A stretch of DNA of 64,000 bases, from NCBI GenBank assembly GCA_009731375.1, contig BJOX01000198.1, positions 498,440-562,439 on the forward strand, read 5' to 3'. Position numbers and translations under genes: made by a program. Under the pieces are notes generated by a model. The model worked only from the letters and a program-made list of their open reading frames with translations, was not told where the DNA came from and made no database searches. Positions 58,340 through 64,000 of this stretch are shown piece after piece (position 1 is the first letter of the stretch; the number at the start of each line of letters is the position of its first letter). This DNA comes from Paulinella micropora (Eukaryota > Cercozoa > Imbricatea > Euglyphida).

Positions 58340-58790
58340 TTGTTGGTGTCGTTGTTGTTGTTGTTGTTGTTGTTGTTGTCTGCTGCTGCTGCTGCTGCTG
58401 TTATTTTGATGGCTAATATTTCCCTGTTGTGGTTGCTATTGATTCTTCTTCTTCTTCTTCTTCTTCTTCTTCTTCTTCTTCTTCTTCTTCTTGTCTGCTG
58501 CTGCTGCTGCTGCTGTTATTTTGATGGCTAATATTCCCCTGTTGTGGTTGCTATTGATTCTTCTTCTTTTTCTTCTTCTTCTTCTTCTTCTTCTTCTTCT
58601 TCTTCTTCTTCTTCTTCTTCTTCTTCTTCTTTTCTTCTTTTTTTTCTTCTTCTTCTTCTTCTTCTTGTTCTTCTTCTTGTTCTTCTTCTTGTTCTTCTTC
58701 TTGTTCTTCTTTTTCTTCTTGTTCTTCTTGTTCTTCTTGATCTTCTTGTTCTTCTTGTTCTTCTTGCTGTTTATGTGACTGCTCCTGCTG
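58340..58790. repeat. (TTG)n, (CTG)n and (CTT)n microsatellites with a 150-bp duplication
   Basis: CTGCTGCTGCTGCTGTTATT followed by TTGATGGCTAATATT and GTTGTGGTTGCTATTGATTC occurs at about 58382 and 58499, then long CTT/TTCTTG arrays. Confidence 0.9.
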
Positions 58791-58810
58791 CTCGCTAATG
58801 TTCAATTTAC

Positions 58811-58895
58811 CTGCAGCTTGCTGTGACCGTCAACGGCTTTGATCACGACCAAGTACTCGCCAAACTGAAAGCAGCCGACTTTTCTCAGACTGGAC
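58811..58895 (-). CDS. Internal exon of minus-strand gene
   Basis: Textbook signals: TCTCTC..TTTTTTTTCTAG before, CAG then GTAAAT after. One base then SSLRKVGCFQFGEYLVVIKA VDGHSKLQ. It ends phase 0, matching the next exon. Its start needs two bases from an upstream exon; the candidate at 59676 ends in phase 0, so another exon must intervene or that one belongs elsewhere. Confidence 0.6.
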
Positions 58896-58899
58896 CTAG

Positions 58900-58981
58900 A
58901 AAAAAAAGAGAGAGAGAGAGAGAGAGAGTGTGTGTGTGTGTGTGTGTTTGTGTGTGTGTGAGAGTGTGTGTGTGTGTGTTT

Positions 58982-59023
<42 letters not shown>

Positions 59024-59288
59024 CATTCAGGACAGATGCAGGAGAGCGGAAGAAGCACGACGAGGAGACGCGACATGTCTTGCAAACTCTGCAATACTCG
59101 GCTTATGTTTATCATTTTTGCTTGTTTGCTGAATAGCAACATTGGTTACAATCATAACTCGTCAGTCTGTCAAAAAGAAGAAAGAACAAAAAAACGAAAG
59201 AAAAAGAAAAACAAAAAGAAGGCAAGAAAGAAAGAAAGAAAGAGAAAGAAAGAAAGAAAGAAGAAGAAAGAAAGAAAGAAAGAAAGAA

Positions 59289-59320
<32 letters not shown>

Positions 59321-59345
59321 CAAGCCAGAAGAAAGAAAGAAGACG
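58900..59345. repeat. (GA)n, (GT)n and (GAAA)n microsatellites with a unique island
   Basis: GA/GT repeats to 59022, a unique stretch 59023-59170 in which no exon could be fixed on either strand, then GAAA/GAA repeats to about 59345. 59346-59670 is single-copy with no gene call. Confidence 0.8.
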
Positions 59346-59675
59346 ATGCAAACAAACGAGGGCTACCAAAATGTGGTTTTGCTGCTAGTAATCGCATTTT
59401 GTGCTTTCACGTTCCAGATAAGGCGAATCACTTCCTGCCCAAGGGGAGTAGAGAAGACTGTATCGTTTAACTTTGGTTCTCCCCTTCCATTAGATCCCTT
59501 CTTCCGTGGTTTTCCTCTTCCATCAGATCCCTCCTTCCGCTCACAACCAATTTCAACCCGTAACACCTAGGACACACATCTAACATGCATGATCTGCACA
59601 TGATACATTCAGGATAATGATAGTACTAATGATCTTAACTGATCTTGCATCAAAACAATTCCTTGCATCACTTAC

Positions 59676-59850
59676 CTCACGGTACTCTTCTGGGACAATC
59701 CGAATAATCTCTTCTGGCTGCACAAAGGCATTAGTAACATACTTTGTTGTGCCCAGCCTTACATTGTTGCCCTTACCAAGACATCGAACGAAGGCGCTCG
59801 AAAATCTGTCTCCTCTTGATCCATCTGGACCTTCTTCCTCTTCGTCGATC
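59676..59850 (-). CDS. Exon, probably upstream part of the minus-strand gene
   Basis: The minus frame reads IDEEEEGPDGSRGDRFSSAF, VRCLGKGNNVRLGTTKYVTN and AFVQPEEIIRIVPEEYRE, then GTAAGTG, a consensus donor. A stop at about 59857 limits the 5' side; the acceptor is not clear. Codon choice and composition are protein-like. Linkage to the 58811 exon is inferred from strand and order only. Confidence 0.5.
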
Positions 59851-59879
59851 GTGATTTATGACGTCTCCAACCATCTTTC

Positions 59880-60235
59880 TTCAATCTTGACTGATCCTTG
59901 AGTTTACTCAAAGTATTCTCCTTTTACGCTGGACTTTACTTTCAATCGGCATTCAATGGGATCCACCCTGACATTAAAACTATGCGTGAAAACTACTGTG
60001 GACGGTGGCGCCGAGTTATGCCGAGTTCGCCGAGTCTTTTTCCCGGAAATACTCAACCGCACTCTGCCCCTTTGCCGGAAATACTCAGGCCCGAATACGG
60101 ATCCGTTTCCGGAAAGACTCTGTGGCCGTGTCATAAATAGTGCCTAATCTATGAGTGCGGACGTCAAACCTTTTTTCAATTCCGAGTAAACTCGCTGGGC
60201 CGGCCGTGCTTTTTTGTGGGCAATCTGTCTCTCTT
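59880..60235. other. Single-copy sequence without a recognised gene
   Basis: Contains short repeated phrases (TTTCCCGGAAATACTC, TTGCCGGAAATACTC, TTTCCGGAAAGACTC at 60040-60120) with the palindromic core TTCCGGAA, possibly factor-binding sites or repeat relics. (CT)n follows to 60360. Confidence 0.4.
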
Positions 60236-60244
60236 TTTTGTGGG

Positions 60245-60338
<94 letters not shown>

Positions 60339-60405
60339 ATCTATCTCTCTATCTCTCTATCTCTCTCTCGCCTGTCTACTATATCATATTAATATCAATT
60401 ATCAG

Positions 60406-60454
60406 GAAATCGACATGGCAGAAGAGGAAATCATGCGCATTCTCTCCAGTAGAG
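60406..60454 (+). CDS. Possible exon
   Basis: After AATTATCAG the frame reads EIDMAEEEIMRILSSR(G) and meets GTTATA. Short and with a poor donor, so tentative. Confidence 0.3.
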
Positions 60455-60563
60455 GTTATATATATATATAATTTATTTATTTATTTATTTATTTATTTAT
60501 AATATAATGTAATATAATTTGTATGAGATGAGAGAGAGAGAGAGGGGGAGGGGGGGGGGGGGG

Positions 60564-61285
60564 NNNNNNNNNNNNNNNNNNNNNNNNNNNNNNNNNNNNN
60601 NNNNNNNNNNNNNNNNNNNNNNNNNNNNNNNNNNNNNNNNNNNNNNNNNNNNNNNNNNNNNNNNNNNNNNNNNNNNNNNNNNNNNNNNNNNNNNNNNNNN
60701 NNNNNNNNNNNNNNNNNNNNNNNNNNNNNNNNNNNNNNNNNNNNNNNNNNNNNNNNNNNNNNNNNNNNNNNNNNNNNNNNNNNNNNNNNNNNNNNNNNNN
60801 NNNNNNNNNNNNNNNNNNNNNNNNNNNNNNNNNNNNNNNNNNNNNNNNNNNNNNNNNNNNNNNNNNNNNNNNNNNNNNNNNNNNNNNNNNNNNNNNNNNN
60901 NNNNNNNNNNNNNNNNNNNNNNNNNNNNNNNNNNNNNNNNNNNNNNNNNNNNNNNNNNNNNNNNNNNNNNNNNNNNNNNNNNNNNNNNNNNNNNNNNNNN
61001 NNNNNNNNNNNNNNNNNNNNNNNNNNNNNNNNNNNNNNNNNNNNNNNNNNNNNNNNNNNNNNNNNNNNNNNNNNNNNNNNNNNNNNNNNNNNNNNNNNNN
61101 NNNNNNNNNNNNNNNNNNNNNNNNNNNNNNNNNNNNNNNNNNNNNNNNNNNNNNNNNNNNNNNNNNNNNNNNNNNNNNNNNNNNNNNNNNNNNNNNNNNN
61201 NNNNNNNNNNNNNNNNNNNNNNNNNNNNNNNNNNNNNNNNNNNNNNNNNNNNNNNNNNNNNNNNNNNNNNNNNNNNNNNNNNNNN
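60564..61285. other. Assembly gap (722 N)
   Basis: The gap lies between poly-G and (CT)n. Confidence 0.99.
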
Positions 61286-62375
<1,090 letters not shown>

Positions 62376-62540
62376 CTGCTTCTTTTCTTATATATCTCTT
62401 TCTGAGGAACTTTTCTGTTGAACTTTAGGTTCAGTTTTCCTTCAGGACTTGCACTGCTGCTCACTTGGGCCAGATCGCATGAATTTATTTCTTCTCAATT
62501 TTGATCCTTTTTTCCTTCTTTTCTCTATTAAATCTTGCTT
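62376..62540 (-). other. Unique stretch, possible exon
   Basis: The minus strand reads VSSSASPEGKLNLKFNRKVP QKEIYKK across 62385-62465, a protein-like segment preceded by ATCTGGCCCAA. No firm splice sites; not called as coding. Confidence 0.25.
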
Positions 62541-62544
62541 ACTG

Positions 62545-62741
62545 TAATAAATAAATAAATAAATAAATAAAAAATAAAGGAATAAATAAATGAATAAATG
62601 AATAAATGACTAAATAAATAAATAAATAAATATACATATATATATATGTGTACATAATAAATAAATAAATAAATAAATAATTAAAAAAAAAACACTTTAG
62701 AAAAGATAGAGGAAAATGCTCAAATAGGTATGATAAATAAG

Positions 62742-62772
<31 letters not shown>

Positions 62773-62800
62773 GTATATAAATGTATAATTTTTTTTTAAA
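62545..62800. repeat. (AATA)n microsatellite; duplicated GCACTTTAGAAAAGATAGAG
   Basis: AATA arrays surround two copies of CACTTTAGAAAAGATAGAGG (62693 and 62802) followed by AATGCTC, a local duplication. Confidence 0.85.
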
Positions 62801-62929
62801 GCACTTTAGAAAAGATAGAGGAGAATGCTCGAATGGATATGAAGAAGGTAGAAAGGAAGAAAAATAAGGGATGGAAGGGGGAAAGAAAGGAAAGGTAGGG
62901 AAGGAAAGTGGTGGAGTATGGGAAATACC

Positions 62930-63086
62930 TCTTTCGTTGAAATACGCTTTGAAGACAAAGTAAACGCAGTAGATGCAGTGGGTTGTACTTCAAGCACATT
63001 CCCCTGCTGGATCCGCCCCTTCGTTGTTCAAATGGTTGCTAGCTTATTTGGGTATGAACCCGTCATATCTCGGTGAAGGTTGAAGA
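62930..63086 (+). other. Unique stretch, possible exon
   Basis: One plus frame reads SFVEIRFEDKVNAVDAVGCT, then PFVVQMVASLFGYEPVISR and TGA. Protein-like but without clear splice sites. 63087-63340 contains a (GAA)n run at 63180-63240 with an open EEE frame that is repeat-driven. Confidence 0.25.
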
Positions 63087-63335
63087 AGTAGTTGTTGTCA
63101 TAAGAGCAAGAGTACAAGGAGTCAACAGGGAAGGAAGTAGAGAGAGACAAGGTGGCTTTCCTGGGATGGCTGACAAGGAAGAGGAAGAGGAAGAGGAAGA
63201 AGAAGAAGAAGAAGAAGAAGAAGAAGAAGAAGAAGAAGAAGATGTGTGGTGCGTGATACCGAAAAGAATGTGTGACAGGAAAAGGTTGTTGAGAAAGGGA
63301 GTGGAAGTTGTTTCTGCTCGATGGTTATGCACACA

Positions 63336-63400
<65 letters not shown>

Positions 63401-63402
<2 letters not shown>

Positions 63403-63785
63403 TGTTTCGTCTAGGAGCGTCGCATAGCCAAATGGCCATAAGCGTCCTACCAGGAGGCATCCTCGGCTCAGGCCTGCCTTCGCCTTCCTGGCTCCCTCAT
63501 AGCCGATGGCCAGCGGAGGGATCCACTCACCAAGCACGAACGTGCAGGGTGAGTGCCTTTTATGGGCGAGCTCAAAAGAAAAGGCACCTAAAGCCACAGT
63601 TACCCATGGAGCAGGGGTAACCAACGGGCAGGTGCAGCACCCAAAGCCACAGCTACCCATAGTGCAGCCTTGCGAGGTAGCCAACGGGCATGTGGTGCAG
63701 TTTGCTCTAGGAGGGCTGGTCTTCATCATAGCCTTTGTCCCGCCCCCTCGACCAATTGTCTTACATCAAAGGGAGGGACGCCCGA
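63401..63785. repeat. Unrecognised interspersed sequence between (GATA)n arrays
   Basis: Contains two diverged copies of AAAGCCACAGYTACCCATRG .. CCAACGGGCA (63590 and 63647). Flanked on both sides by GATA arrays (63338-63400; 63790-63984). No coding support. Confidence 0.4.
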
Positions 63786-63837
63786 CAGGATAGATAGATA
63801 GATAGATAGATATATAGATAAGATAGATAAGATAGAT

Positions 63838-63868
<31 letters not shown>

Positions 63869-63920
63869 GTAGGTAGATAGATAGGTAGGTAGATAGATAG
63901 GTAGGTAGATAGATAGATAC

Positions 63921-63983
<63 letters not shown>

Positions 63984-64000
63984 CATTCATACATACATGT

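Noticed and set aside
59617-59901. 94-codon plus-strand ORF
   Set aside because: The minus reading has a consensus donor and protein-like composition; the plus ORF is its shadow.

Overview
The window is nuclear eukaryotic DNA. Short exons with GT-AG-type boundaries sit in introns made almost entirely of microsatellite. The dominant units are CT, AT, ATCT/GATA, ACAT, GAA/CTT and AATA. There are also Ty1/copia LTR retrotransposons, a tRNA-like fold, and many gaps, most of them at homopolymer or dinucleotide runs. Microsatellite density this high is known from decapod crustaceans, but nothing here fixes the species. No rRNA, CRISPR, plasmid or prokaryotic operon signal was seen.

Layout. (1) About 1-12.4 kb: repeat-rich DNA with scattered phase-0 exons of a plus-strand coiled-coil gene (1152 to 12217), a tRNA-like sequence, a 180-bp tandem repeat, GC-hairpin repeats, and an exon fragment amplified inside an AT array. 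(2) About 13-19.06 kb: a solo LTR and a minus-strand copia element with a 1101-codon pol ORF, carrying a foldback insertion. (3) About 19.1-51.5 kb: a gene-dense, GC-richer island of about two dozen genes, pseudogenes and fragments with few, short introns. (4) About 51.8-56.5 kb: a decayed plus-strand copia element. Both copia elements are 5'-truncated with the cut end against the island, and both point away from it. (5) About 56.5-64 kb: microsatellites around exons of a minus-strand gene (59.8 down to 56.97 kb).

The island is unusually uniform in theme. It holds several F-box-like and/or LRR proteins (19.7, 22.4, 24.7, 25.6, 35.3, 39.2, 41.2 kb), two tandem RING-H2 proteins (29.9, 30.7 kb), a WWE-PARP protein (26.9 kb), a GRDP-like protein ending in a ubiquitin-like domain with C-terminal RLRGC (32.4 kb), a Sel1-repeat protein (46 kb) and an NHL-repeat protein (44.3 kb). 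These families mostly belong to ubiquitin and ADP-ribose signalling. Beside them sit a 129-residue protein that opens with a near-copy of the histone H3 tail (31.6 kb), a GH88/GH105-like hydrolase with one in-frame TGA (28.4 kb), and several novel membrane or helical families. Many intergenic spacers carry poly-G/poly-C blocks. Several genes end in a recurrent 3' element containing ATTAAA.

The island could be a fast-evolving host gene cluster or an endogenised large DNA virus segment. No virus hallmark gene (capsid, polymerase, packaging ATPase) is present, and several island genes appear spliced, so neither origin is proven. Frameshifts in otherwise open genes tend to fall at homopolymers and may be assembly errors.
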